Positions 55,383 through 64,000 of a stretch of DNA of 64,000 nt are shown here, piece by piece (the stretch's first letter is position 1; every line of letters begins with the position of its first letter). Under the pieces are notes generated by a model. It was not told the DNA's origin and did not search any database. It worked only from the letters and a program-made list of their open reading frames with translations. This DNA is from Vibrio sp. DW001 (lineage in GTDB: Bacteria > Pseudomonadota > Gammaproteobacteria > Enterobacterales > Vibrionaceae), in NCBI RefSeq assembly GCF_029016285.1, contig NZ_CP091975.1, forward strand, positions 62,001-126,000, read 5' to 3'. The translations under genes were made by a program, and so were the position numbers.

Positions 55383-55784
55383 AATTTCCGTCCTCGCTCT
55401 GCTCTATGATTGTACCTAGCACCAAATTGGTGCAACGTTAAGTTCAGTATGAACCTTGAAAAGTAAGATACAACGGCTAACAGGTGATAAAACGTAGAAA
55501 ATTGAAGGTTTATCCACGAGCTCGCTCTATTTTATATACTCACAACGTTAATGCACCGTTATGGATTAGATAATGCAATAACCTTGCCGCTTCCTAGGGC
55601 GCAGGTAAATAAGAGCGAAGTAATATTCCGATTCCCGTTCTCATAGGAATGAAGGAATTCGGTTAGTGTTTAACGTTCTTCGCACGTAGTACCAAAGTAT
55701 GGATTCCAACGGACTAGAGGGTGATTTTAGAGGTAAAAAAAAAGCTCGCTTATGCGAGCCTTTTAGATAGTTAAAAATTAACGC
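55383..55784. other. glnA-glnL intergenic region
   Basis: About 400 bases with the glnA terminator at its glnA end. A block near 55636-55672 (CGATTCCCG, AGGAATGA, ATTCGGTTAGT) resembles part of the region before the repeat at 52733. Presumably a secondary promoter for glnL lies near 55390. No gene was found. Confidence 0.5.
55735..55760 (-). terminator. glnA terminator
   Basis: On the minus strand GCTCGC-ATAA-GCGAGC followed by nine Ts (plus-strand stem 55744-55749 and 55754-55759). It would limit read-through into glnL-glnG. Confidence 0.88.
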
Positions 55785-57194
55785 TTATACAGAGTAGTAA
55801 AGTTCAAACTCAAGTGGATGAGTGGCCATGTTTACTTTCACTACATCTTCAGTCTTAAGTGCGATATAGGAATCGATAAAGTCATCAGAGAATACACCGC
55901 CAGATGTTAAGAACTCACGGTCTTCGTCTAGGCACTGAAGTGCTTGTTGTAGCGATTCTGCAACGGTTGGGATCTCGGCTGCTTCTTCAGCTGGAAGATC
56001 GTAAAGATCTTTATCCATTGCTTCGCCAGGATGAGTTTTGTTCTTAATACCGTCAAGACCAGCCATTAGCATTGCAGCGAATGCTAAATATGGGTTAGCT
56101 GTTGGGTCACCAAAACGTAGTTCGATACGACGTGCTTTCGGGCTCGGTACCACAGGGATACGGATAGAAGCAGAACGGTTACGAGCTGAGTAGGCGAGCA
56201 TAACTGGAGCTTCAAAGCCTGGGACAAGGCGCTTGTATGAGTTCGTTGATGCGTTGGCAAATGCGTTGATTGCACGAGCATGCTTAATGATACCGCCAAT
56301 ATAATAAAGCGCCATTTCAGACAGGCCGCCGTACTTGTCACCAGCAAATAAGTTTACGCCATCTTTATTAAGAGACATATGTACGTGCATACCAGAACCG
56401 TTATCACCCACAATTGGCTTAGGCATAAATGTCGCTGTTTTACCATATGCGTGAGCAACGTTATGAACAACGTACTTATAGATTTGGATTTCATCTGCTT
56501 TAGTCGTTAAGGTGTTAAAGCGAGTTGCGATTTCATTTTGACCGGCAGTAGCTACTTCATGGTGATGTGCTTCAACAACGAGGCCCATTTCTTCCATAAC
56601 TAGACACATGGCAGAACGGATATCTTGAGACGAATCAACAGGCGCTACAGGGAAGTAACCGCCTTTAACGCCAGGACGGTGACCTTTGTTGCCTTCTTCG
56701 AAATCAGAACCAGAGTTCCAGCTTGCTTCTACATCATCAATTTTGTAGAAAGAGCCCGACATGTCAGAATGGAATTTAACATCATCAAATAGGAAGAACT
56801 CAGGTTCAGGACCGATAAGTACTGTATCTGCAACACCAGAAGCACGCATGAAGTCTTCTGCGCGTTTTGCGATTGAACGTGGGTCACGATCGTAACCTTG
56901 CATCGTTGCAGGCTCTAGGATGTCACAACGAATATTCAGCGTCGCATCATCTGTGAATGGGTCTAGAACAGCACTAGATGGATCTGGCATCATTACCATA
57001 TCTGACTCGTTGATACCTTTCCAACCAGCAACAGAAGAACCATCAAACATTTTGCCATCTTCAAAGAAGTCAGCATCTATTTGGTGAGATGGAATAGAAA
57101 TATGTTGTTCTTTACCTTTAGTGTCGGTAAAGCGCAGGTCAATAAACTTAACTTCATTTTCTTGGATCAGTGATAGAACATTTTCTACTGACAT
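55785..57194 (-). CDS. glnA: glutamine synthetase, type I
   Basis: 469 aa, identical in length to E. coli GlnA. Signatures: [28 protein letters not shown], the latch [11 protein letters not shown] and the adenylylation Tyr in [11 protein letters not shown] near residue 398. It assimilates ammonia into glutamine as a 12-mer. Controlled by NtrC and adenylylation. Confidence 0.98.
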   Translation of the reverse strand: MSVENVLSLIQENEVKFIDLRFTDTKGKEQHISIPSHQIDADFFEDGKMFDGSSVAGWKGINESDMVMMPDPSSAVLDPFTDDATLNIRCDILEPATMQGYDRDPRSIAKRAEDFMRASGVADTVLIGPEPEFFLFDDVKFHSDMSGSFYKIDDVEASWNSGSDFEEGNKGHRPGVKGGYFPVAPVDSSQDIRSAMCLVMEEMGLVVEAHHHEVATAGQNEIATRFNTLTTKADEIQIYKYVVHNVAHAYGKTATFMPKPIVGDNGSGMHVHMSLNKDGVNLFAGDKYGGLSEMALYYIGGIIKHARAINAFANASTNSYKRLVPGFEAPVMLAYSARNRSASIRIPVVPSPKARRIELRFGDPTANPYLAFAAMLMAGLDGIKNKTHPGEAMDKDLYDLPAEEAAEIPTVAESLQQALQCLDEDREFLTSGGVFSDDFIDSYIALKTEDVVKVNMATHPLEFELYYSV

Positions 57195-57301
57195 CTTGGA
57201 TAACCTCCAGTGTTATTAATTTGGTACAACTTCGAATCTAAAAAATTGTCATTGAGTAATGTCTAAACATTAAGTGAATTACCCGATGCTAACCTTTCTA
57301 A

Positions 57302-57316
57302 GCGAAAACTGTGCCA
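57302..57316 (-). promoter_or_regulatory. sigma-54 promoter of glnA
   Basis: On the minus strand the sequence reads TGGCACAGTTTTCGC: the -24 GG and -12 GC are exactly 10 bases apart. It is about 108 bases upstream of the glnA start codon. TGGCAC is the full -24 consensus; the -12 is TCGC instead of TTGC. Confidence 0.8.
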
Positions 57317-57399
57317 CTTATTTTAATCCTTTAATTTCAAGGTCTTGGGCTGTTCTTGTATTCTTTTGGTGCAGAATGTGCACCAAAATGATCCTCGCA

Positions 57400-57416
57400 T
57401 GCACCAATGGTGTGCG
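57400..57416 (-). promoter_or_regulatory. NtrC binding site of glnA
   Basis: TGCACCAATGGTGTGCG has the TGCAC-N7-GTGC(A) form of NtrC enhancer sites. Extra half-sites GGTGCA (57368-57373) and TGCACC (57379-57384) suggest a weaker overlapping site. Both are about 60-125 bases upstream of the expected start, the usual enhancer distance. Confidence 0.7.
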
Positions 57417-57759
57417 TTCAAAGTTGAACTATACTTAAGAATCGAACAATCTCTATTCAGCACCCATGGTCAAAAAATGTCAATCTGATTTTGGAAACGG
57501 TAATACTTTAACGTTTGTTCGTCATCAATGGCTTTGTTAATGAAGGTTGAAAAGAGCAAGTTTAAGGTATGTCGGTTGTGTTTAATTCTGGCTATTTAAC
57601 AATATATAGATAAAGATCACATTCTTTAGGTATTTGAGCAAAAATCTGATACATTAGCGCCGATTTTTAAAACTGTTTATTTTTAAAACGGTTTTACACA
57701 ACTTTAAACCATTGTTGCGATGTTTCGCAGCTTCATTATGACTGAGTGAATCAAAATTC
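57417..57759. other. glnA-typA divergent intergenic region
   Basis: The remaining part of the 565-base gap, AT-rich, without gene or terminator. It must contain the typA promoter. Confidence 0.5.
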
Positions 57760-59592
57760 ATGACTACTCCACAGATTGAAAAATTAAGAAATATCGCGAT
57801 CATCGCGCACGTTGACCACGGTAAAACGACTCTTGTAGATAAACTGCTTCAGCAGTCAGGCACGCTAGAATCTCGTGGAGAAGTTGAAGAACGTGTAATG
57901 GACTCGAATGATATCGAGAAAGAACGCGGTATCACTATTCTTGCAAAAAACACAGCGATTAACTGGCACGACTACCGAATCAATATCGTTGATACCCCAG
58001 GACACGCCGATTTTGGTGGTGAAGTGGAACGTATAATGTCTATGGTTGACTCTGTTCTGCTTATTGTTGATGCGGTTGACGGACCGATGCCTCAAACTCG
58101 CTTTGTAACACAAAAAGCATTCGGACATGGTCTTAAACCTATTGTTGTTATCAACAAGGTTGACCGTCCTGGTGCTCGCCCTGATTGGGTAATGGATCAA
58201 GTCTTTGACCTTTTTGACAACCTAGGCGCAACAGATGAGCAACTGGATTTCCAAGTTGTTTATGCTTCCGCGTTAAACGGTTGGTCTACGCTAGAAGAAG
58301 ATGTTGTCGGCGAAGACATGGAACCATTGTTCCAAGCCATCGTAGACAACGTAGATGCTCCTGCCGTTGATATTGACGGTTCTTTGCAGATGCAAGTCTC
58401 TCAGCTTGATTACAGCTCATATGTTGGTGTTATCGGTGTCGCGCGCGTTACTCGTGGTAAAGTTGCACCAAACCAGCAAGTGACGATTGTTAGTGCTGAT
58501 GGTACAAGACGAAATGGTAAAGTTGGTACCGTTCTTGGTTACCTTGGCCTTGACCGCCATGAAATACAACAAGCCAATGCGGGTGACATTATTGCCTTTA
58601 CAGGTTTAGGCGAGTTGAAGATTTCTGACACTATTTGTGATCAAAATAATGTTGAAGTCATGGTACCTCTTTCTGTAGATGAACCAACGGTAACAATGAC
58701 GTTTCAGGTAAACACCTCTCCGTTTGCAGGTAAAGAAGGTAAATTTGTTACCTCTCGTAATATCTTAGAACGTCTTGAGAAAGAGTCAGTTCATAACGTT
58801 GCATTACGTGTAGAACAAACAAATGATCCTGATAAATTCCGAGTGTCCGGTCGTGGAGAGCTTCATCTTTCTATTCTTATCGAGAATATGCGTCGTGAAG
58901 GCTTCGAGCTTGCAGTATCTCGCCCAGAAGTAATTCTAAAAGAAGAAGATGGTAAGCTTTTAGAACCATACGAGACAGTGACTATCGATGTGGTTGAAGC
59001 AAACCAAGGTAGTATCATGGAGAACATCGGCATCCGTAAGGGTGAGCTAACTGATATGTCTCCAGATGGTAAAGGCCGTGTACGTATGGACTTTATGATG
59101 CCTTCTCGTGGTCTTATCGGTTTCCAAACTGAATTTATGACGATGACGTCTGGTTCAGGTCTGCTTTATCATACGTTTGATCATTATGGCCCACATAAAG
59201 GGGGTGTTATTGGTCGACGTGCTAATGGTGTTCTTGTCTCAAATGCGACAGGTAAAGCACTGACATATGCTCTATTTAATCTTCAAGAGCGTGGTCGTTT
59301 ATTTGCTGAACACGCAGATGAAGTGTATGAAGGTCAAATTGTCGGCATTCATAACCGTTCGAATGATCTGACAGTAAACTGTCTTAAAGGTAAGCAGCTA
59401 ACAAACGTTCGTTCATCTGGTACAGATGAAGCGCAAACATTGTCGCCAGCTATCAAGTACACACTAGAGCAAGCGCTAGAGTTTATCGATGAAGATGAAC
59501 TTGTAGAAGTAACGCCTGAAAGCATTCGTATTCGTAAGAAACTTCTTACTGAAAACGAACGTAAACGTGCAGGTCGCCCAGCGAAAGCATAA
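57760..59592 (+). CDS. typA: ribosome-associated GTPase TypA/BipA
   Basis: 610 aa. GTPase motifs [15 protein letters not shown] (G1), RGITI (G2), [11 protein letters not shown] (G3) and NKVDRPGA (G4), then EF-G-like domains and the BipA-specific C-terminal domain ([40 protein letters not shown]). It acts on the 50S subunit during cold and stress. It is divergent from glnA, the same arrangement as in E. coli. Confidence 0.97.
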   Translation: MTTPQIEKLRNIAIIAHVDHGKTTLVDKLLQQSGTLESRGEVEERVMDSNDIEKERGITILAKNTAINWHDYRINIVDTPGHADFGGEVERIMSMVDSVLLIVDAVDGPMPQTRFVTQKAFGHGLKPIVVINKVDRPGARPDWVMDQVFDLFDNLGATDEQLDFQVVYASALNGWSTLEEDVVGEDMEPLFQAIVDNVDAPAVDIDGSLQMQVSQLDYSSYVGVIGVARVTRGKVAPNQQVTIVSADGTRRNGKVGTVLGYLGLDRHEIQQANAGDIIAFTGLGELKISDTICDQNNVEVMVPLSVDEPTVTMTFQVNTSPFAGKEGKFVTSRNILERLEKESVHNVALRVEQTNDPDKFRVSGRGELHLSILIENMRREGFELAVSRPEVILKEEDGKLLEPYETVTIDVVEANQGSIMENIGIRKGELTDMSPDGKGRVRMDFMMPSRGLIGFQTEFMTMTSGSGLLYHTFDHYGPHKGGVIGRRANGVLVSNATGKALTYALFNLQERGRLFAEHADEVYEGQIVGIHNRSNDLTVNCLKGKQLTNVRSSGTDEAQTLSPAIKYTLEQALEFIDEDELVEVTPESIRIRKKLLTENERKRAGRPAKA

Positions 59593-59621
59593 CGTTACTC
59601 GTTACTTTAATAAATGACACA

Positions 59622-59663
59622 AATCCCCCTTCATGAGTGATCATGAAGGGGGATTGTTTTTTT
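59622..59663 (+). terminator. typA terminator
   Basis: AATCCCCCTTCATGA (59622-59636) pairs with TCATGAAGGGGGATT (59641-59655) perfectly over 15 bp, then G and seven Ts. Confidence 0.93.
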
Positions 59664-59864
59664 GATAGACTGTACAGTGTGGGTTGTACCAAGCTAAGTC
59701 AGTTAGCGAGCAATATGAGTGTAATTACGCAGGCCGTTCAAGACGTTCCTGTTTGCTTAACCGTTTTTCCTTAAAAAGAACCATAACTGTTGATGCCTAC
59801 TCCAATATAATCACATTGTTGATCCGCTCATTTTTTAGATTGGTATATTAAGCAAAGGAAGTCT

Positions 59865-60389
59865 ATGAAACCAATTGTCATAACGGGTGGTCCCGGCGCG
59901 GGAAAAACAAGTATTGTTGGTGTGCTTGCCACGCGTGGGTACCTCACTTTTGAAGAGAGTCCTCGCTATTTAATTGAGCAGCAATCCCTGTTGACTAATG
60001 GCATACTGCCTTGGACACATCTGGCTGAATTCGCAGAAATGTGTCTAGATATGATGGAAAAGCAGAAACGGACATCAGAAAAGCAAAAAAATATGTCATT
60101 CTTGGATAGAGCGATACCGGATATATGCGCTTATCTTCAACTCGGTAAACTGGACGTTGAAAAAAGATATATTGATGCCAGTAATGGTTATTTTGAAAAG
60201 GTTTTTTTCTGCACTCCCAAACAATTAATATACACTCAAGATGCGGTTCGTCCTCACTCTTTTTCTGAGGCATTAGAGATTCATCAGTTACTTTTAACGT
60301 GCTACCGAAATTTAGGTTATCAACCAATTAAAGTGCCATGGGGTAGTGTAGAAGAACGTGTAGATTTTATATTGGAGCAGATTGGCTAA
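59865..60389 (+). CDS. AAA_28-type ATPase/kinase
   Basis: 174 aa. Walker A GGPGAGKTS at residues 8-16, Walker-B-like FLDRAIPD near residue 80, and a C-terminal arginine-containing helix. The family is described as P-loop ATPases of unknown function related to small kinases. It is separated from typA by a terminator and lies 9 bases before the YihY-type gene, so it starts a new operon with AAGGAAG upstream. Confidence 0.8.
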   Translation: MKPIVITGGPGAGKTSIVGVLATRGYLTFEESPRYLIEQQSLLTNGILPWTHLAEFAEMCLDMMEKQKRTSEKQKNMSFLDRAIPDICAYLQLGKLDVEKRYIDASNGYFEKVFFCTPKQLIYTQDAVRPHSFSEALEIHQLLLTCYRNLGYQPIKVPWGSVEERVDFILEQIG

Positions 60390-60398
60390 AGGCGGTTT

Positions 60399-61307
60399 AT
60401 GGAAAAACTAAAGTGCTTCATGCACACAACTATTTATTACTTATTCTATTTGAAGCAGAGAGTTATACACGACAGGTTAACTGTGAACGCAGGCTATATG
60501 ACGTATATTACTCTGTTATCATTGGTTCCTCTAACAACGGTTATATTCTCTGCTCTTGCTCGATTTCCCGCGTTTGACGGTGTCGGTGATACAATACAAC
60601 AATTTATTATTAATAATTTTGTTCCTGCCGCTGGTGAAGCAATAGAAGATGCATTAGAAGCGTTTGTACAAAATACGGCTCAAATGACAACAGTAGGTGC
60701 CGCATTTTTATTTGTTACTGCGATTTTGCTTATTTCTAGTATCGATAAAAATTTGAATTACATCTGGAGAATAAAGAAAAAGCGACGCATGGTCTTCTCC
60801 TTCTCTATGTATTGGATGGTGCTTACATTAGGTCCTCTTTTAATGGGCGCGAGTATTGCCGTTAGCTCCCATATTATGTCTCTTAAATTTTTTAGTGACG
60901 ATACCGTTAACTTTTTATACGGTAGGTTACCTCTACTTTTTTCTTATATTGGGTTTTTAGGACTATATTTATTTGTGCCCAATATCCAAGTCAAAATTCG
61001 GCATGCGATGTTTGGTGCCTTTGTTAGTACTTTTTTGTTTGAAATTAGTAAAAGCATATTTGCCTACTATATATCGGCATTCCCTAGTTATCAGTTGATT
61101 TATGGCACGCTTGCGGCTGTACCTATACTCTTTGTCTGGATCTATTTGTGTTGGTTTATAGTATTAATTGGTGCAGAGCTAACAGCAAGCCTAGGTGAAA
61201 GAGATCAGTGGAACCATGATTCGGATTTAGTAATACCGAAGTTTGTAGAGCGTATGATTGGGGATAGGAGAGAAGGCATTGATAGCGCTAATACAAAGAG
61301 TGAGTGA
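60399..61307 (+). CDS. yihY: YihY-family (UPF0761) inner-membrane protein
   Basis: 302 aa with about six membrane helices. Family motifs: [58 protein letters not shown] and [32 protein letters not shown]. Function unknown, historically mislabelled RNase BN. Its last 29 bases overlap dtd. Confidence 0.9.
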   Translation: MEKLKCFMHTTIYYLFYLKQRVIHDRLTVNAGYMTYITLLSLVPLTTVIFSALARFPAFDGVGDTIQQFIINNFVPAAGEAIEDALEAFVQNTAQMTTVGAAFLFVTAILLISSIDKNLNYIWRIKKKRRMVFSFSMYWMVLTLGPLLMGASIAVSSHIMSLKFFSDDTVNFLYGRLPLLFSYIGFLGLYLFVPNIQVKIRHAMFGAFVSTFLFEISKSIFAYYISAFPSYQLIYGTLAAVPILFVWIYLCWFIVLIGAELTASLGERDQWNHDSDLVIPKFVERMIGDRREGIDSANTKSE

Positions 61308-61713
61308 AGCCTCTGTTAAAGTAGATGAGCAGATTGTTGGGCAAATTGATGAAGGGCTTCTTATACTATTAGGTGTTGAAAAAGATGATAACGAAGTAAA
61401 AGCCCAACGTTTGGTAGAAAAAGTCGCTAATTATCGTGTATTTGGTGATGCAGAAGGCAAGATGAACCTGAACGTTAAACAAGTGGGTGGCCGTGTTCTG
61501 GTTGTCTCGCAATTTACCTTGCCCGCCGATACAAAAAAGGGAACAAGAGCTGGTTTTTCACGTGGTGCTCACCCAATAGATGCTGAACGATTGTATAATT
61601 ACTTTTCTGAACGTTGTAATGACATTCTGCCGACAGAGCGAGGACGCTTTGCGGCTGACATGAAAGTGTCTTTGGTTAATGATGGACCAGTCACATTTTG
61701 GCTACAGGTTTGA
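61279..61713 (+). CDS. dtd: D-aminoacyl-tRNA deacylase
   Basis: 144 aa from a TTG at 61279 ([15 protein letters not shown]), which aligns with E. coli Dtd and has AGGAG 8 bases upstream; an ATG at 61258 gives a nonhomologous 7-residue extension. Catalytic motifs: [12 protein letters not shown] and the Gly-cisPro [11 protein letters not shown] at the C-terminus. It hydrolyses D-amino acids from mischarged tRNA. It overlaps yihY by 29 bases. Confidence 0.93.
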   Translation: MIALIQRVSEASVKVDEQIVGQIDEGLLILLGVEKDDNEVKAQRLVEKVANYRVFGDAEGKMNLNVKQVGGRVLVVSQFTLPADTKKGTRAGFSRGAHPIDAERLYNYFSERCNDILPTERGRFAADMKVSLVNDGPVTFWLQV

Positions 61714-61787
61714 AATCGCGAGTTTTTCCGTTCTCTTATGATTTTAAATATAAAGTTTTAAAGTAGAAAGATTTTAAAAGGATTTAA

Positions 61788-62696
61788 ATGTTTAAACTAA
61801 TCACGCCTAAAACAGCAAATCAAATTGCTAAGTACTATTATTTTCGGTGGCAGATGCTTCGAGAGCCTCTACGAATGCCTGTGGGCTCCGAACGGGATGA
61901 GTTTGACGAGATGAGTCATCATCGCATGATTGTTGATGGCAGAGGTCGTCCAGTGGCTGTGGGGCGCTTGTACGTGACCTCCGATCATGAGGGACAGATT
62001 CGATTTATGGCGGTTAAGCCCAACCGCAGAGATAAAGGCGTTGGCTCACTGATCCTTGTGGCACTAGAATCGTTTGCTCGCCAAGAAGGTGTAAAGCGGT
62101 TGGTTTGTAATGCTCGCCAAGAAGCCATGAGTTTCTATATAAAAAACGGTTTTGAGAGTCAAGGTGAGATAAGTGGGCAATATGGAGCGAATCGTCACCA
62201 GCAGTTGGTAAAACAGCTCGATCCTATGGATAATATTTTACGCAGACCAGATTGGTGTGCTGAGCTGCAAGAACGCTGGGAACAGCAAATCCCCATTAGC
62301 GACAAAATGGGTATCAAAATAACACAATATACGGGCTATCAATTCGAGTGTAGTGCGCAATTAAACCCGAATTTAAACCCTAGAAATTCAATGTTTGCTG
62401 GTTCCGCTTTTACGTTAGCAACGTTGACCGGTTGGGGAATGACATGGCTACTGATGAAAGAGCGTGGCCTTAAAGCCGACATTGTATTGGCAGATAGTAA
62501 AGTACGTTACCGTCATCCGGTTGAAGAGACCCCCATTGCCACGACATCTTTAGATGGAATCAGTGGTGACCTAGATCGGTTTGAGAATGGGCGAAAGGCT
62601 CGAGTCGTCATTAGCGTGACTATTTATAGCGGTAATGCTGCAGCTGTTGAATTTGTTGGGACCTATATGCTGCTGCCTGAAATACAGGCGTCTTAA
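61788..62696 (+). CDS. bifunctional GNAT acetyltransferase/hotdog thioesterase (YiiD/FabY-like)
   Basis: 302 aa fusion. The N-terminal GNAT domain has the acetyl-CoA loop RRDKGVGSLILVALE near residue 85. The C-terminal half is a YiiD-type hotdog domain with NPRNSMFAGSAFTLATLTGWGM near 200. In E. coli the homologue YiiD (FabY) can supply starter units for fatty-acid synthesis without FabH. Here the operon position after dtd matches E. coli. Confidence 0.88.
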   Translation: MFKLITPKTANQIAKYYYFRWQMLREPLRMPVGSERDEFDEMSHHRMIVDGRGRPVAVGRLYVTSDHEGQIRFMAVKPNRRDKGVGSLILVALESFARQEGVKRLVCNARQEAMSFYIKNGFESQGEISGQYGANRHQQLVKQLDPMDNILRRPDWCAELQERWEQQIPISDKMGIKITQYTGYQFECSAQLNPNLNPRNSMFAGSAFTLATLTGWGMTWLLMKERGLKADIVLADSKVRYRHPVEETPIATTSLDGISGDLDRFENGRKARVVISVTIYSGNAAAVEFVGTYMLLPEIQAS

Positions 62697-62750
62697 TATA
62701 AAGCGATTAGGAGGCTTTATCGCCAAATAGTGTCACAGCGTTGCGTGAGA

Positions 62751-64000
62751 CTATTTTTTTGGACAAGTATTCTTTTCTTGTCGTGTACCCTTTATCAATT
62801 CAAAACTCTGTTTTATACAGCCATTCGTTAGCTCAAGTGAAATTGAGTTATCGTCAGTTTGAACCAAATCAACACTACCTCGTAAGCGTCCCGTAATTCT
62901 ATCACCGCTAATTATGATGGGAGCAATATCAATGCGACCTCTATCAGCAGAAATAGAAAATTCAGAGCTCTCAAATGGTATGATTTCTGGTTGGTCGGAT
63001 TCGATATCCTGCAATAAAAAGGTGTCTCTCAGCGAACCGACTAACTGCCCGGTCAAGCTATGCTTTAACATTAACGCGTCCCCACCTAAGCCATTTAAAC
63101 CAATTTGAAATTCCGCAATAGCTTCGATGTCGACTGGTAGCGATAACCAATCAGAAAACAGGTCAATGGGTAGGCCGTCCGCGAACGCTTCAAGCCGCCA
63201 AGGCTGGCTTGGTTGAGAAAGCGAGTAGCTCGCCGTCGCTTCAATAAGCCCATTCTCTAGGGGGATAAAAGCCTCGTTCAGTTGCCAAATACCTTCTTTG
63301 CTCTGCATTGTTATGATTGGTTGGCTTGTGAGCAAACTCTTAAAACTGGCGTTGTTAGCCGTGACACTTACTTGCCCATCCCAAAGACCAACTCGGTTTT
63401 TCTTGATGAGTGCGAGATGTTTTCCATCCAATGAGAGACCAGAGAACTGCCAGTTTGGTTGATGAGCGATTTGAACAAACTGTGATCGCCTAATTTTCAC
63501 ATCATCAATAAGTAACTGATCTAGCGAGTTAAAATAGTTCTTTATAACAAGAGTCTCTTCTGGTAACTCGTAAAACCATTTAATGCCATCGATATCCAGG
63601 TTTTTAAGATAAACAGAATGTGGTGTTAATTCGCCGACCATTTTGACAAGCCCTTTCTCGAACTCAAAGCTAAGCGCCTCAATGGAGATCAGGTTGTTAT
63701 CAAAGTAACTTTCGAATGCAGGTTCTAGCCACAAGTGGTCTAGGTAATTGATACTTTCTGCGCTGAAAGAAACATAGCCGTCTTTCTGTTGCCAAACCCC
63801 GTTCAAAAGGGACAGATTCTCGACAGAAAAGTCACCGTTAGTGATTTGGAAGTTAGAGGTTTCAATTGAGCTACCCAAAATATCAAGGCTATTGAAATGG
63901 TATATCTTATCAACAAGAAACGACCAGTCGGAGGGTTCAATTTCGTCTTGCTGCTTCATGTTTAATCTAAGTCGGTCTATCGTCGTATTAACGAGCGACC
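62751..64000 (-). CDS. AsmA-like protein, C-terminal part (5' end outside window)
   Basis: At least 415 codons; the frame is open through base 64000, reading TIDRLRLN before the internal Met at 63959, so the gene starts beyond the window. The visible part is a repetitive beta-rich chain (repeated Q-D-G and L-xx-L strands) ending in DRITGRLRGSVDLVQ and a Cys-containing tail (NGCIKQSFELIKG...NTCPKK). This resembles the C-terminal part of AsmA-family envelope proteins implicated in lipid transport. Convergent with yiiD. Confidence 0.7.
   Translation of the reverse strand, partial: SLVNTTIDRLRLNMKQQDEIEPSDWSFLVDKIYHFNSLDILGSSIETSNFQITNGDFSVENLSLLNGVWQQKDGYVSFSAESINYLDHLWLEPAFESYFDNNLISIEALSFEFEKGLVKMVGELTPHSVYLKNLDIDGIKWFYELPEETLVIKNYFNSLDQLLIDDVKIRRSQFVQIAHQPNWQFSGLSLDGKHLALIKKNRVGLWDGQVSVTANNASFKSLLTSQPIITMQSKEGIWQLNEAFIPLENGLIEATASYSLSQPSQPWRLEAFADGLPIDLFSDWLSLPVDIEAIAEFQIGLNGLGGDALMLKHSLTGQLVGSLRDTFLLQDIESDQPEIIPFESSEFSISADRGRIDIAPIIISGDRITGRLRGSVDLVQTDDNSISLELTNGCIKQSFELIKGTRQEKNTCPKK

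Overview
This window looks like a stretch of the main chromosome of a Vibrionaceae bacterium (Vibrio or a close relative). Reasons: the protein sequences match typical Vibrio/enterobacterial forms, the gene order ubiE-ubiJ-ubiB-tatABC / hemB-ryhB-polA-spf-engB / yihI-hemN / glnG-glnL-glnA-typA is the usual gammaproteobacterial one, and the RyhB and Spot 42 small RNAs can be read directly from the sequence. No tRNA, rRNA, CRISPR array, prophage or intact insertion sequence was seen.

Layout. (1) 1-5.7 kb: the 3' end of an EAL-domain gene, rsmJ, a small Cys/Lys-rich protein behind a probable Fur box, a DMT transporter, uspA, ferritin ftnA, uspB and a YhiN-type flavoprotein. (2) 5.8-9.7 kb: two LysR regulators, a divergent second adenylosuccinate synthetase (PurA paralogue) facing one of them across a clear palindrome, and a YgjV-type membrane protein. 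(3) 9.9-18.8 kb: an L-idonate/gluconate catabolic island. A LacI-type regulator, Edd and gluconokinase lie on the minus strand; idonate and 5-ketogluconate dehydrogenases, a TRAP transporter and Eda lie on the plus strand. Together they encode uptake and a full route L-idonate -> 5-ketogluconate -> gluconate -> 6-phosphogluconate -> KDPG -> pyruvate + glyceraldehyde-3-phosphate. (4) 18.9-32 kb: a 2,3-diketo-L-gulonate (yia/sgb type) island with a YhcH protein and a HAD phosphatase on the minus strand, then reductase, a second TRAP transporter, 4-epimerase, Cof-type phosphatase, YhcH protein, sugar kinase, decarboxylase, IclR regulator, 3-epimerase, a small alpha/beta protein and a FucP-like permease. 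It ends in D-xylulose-5-phosphate.

(5) 32-36 kb: a possible small membrane protein with a perfect CRP site next to its start, an HDOD protein, an EamA transporter and rmuC. (6) 36-43 kb: ubiquinone synthesis (ubiE, ubiJ, ubiB), Tat translocase (tatABC), tatD and hemB. (7) 43-48.7 kb: ryhB, polA, spf (Spot 42), a probable VSsrna24-like small RNA, engB and cytochrome c4. (8) 49.4-52.7 kb: a methyltransferase, yihI, a DUF2489-type protein and hemN. (9) 52.8-57.2 kb: glnG-glnL-glnA with a sigma-54 promoter and an NtrC site. (10) 57.7-64 kb: typA, an AAA ATPase, a YihY-type protein, dtd, a GNAT-hotdog fusion (YiiD) and the 3' part of an AsmA-like gene that runs off the window.

The least ordinary parts are the PurA paralogue with a changed active site, the two parallel sugar-acid islands that each pair a TRAP transporter with a YhcH protein and a HAD phosphatase, the non-coding RNAs around polA, and several operators that can be read by eye.
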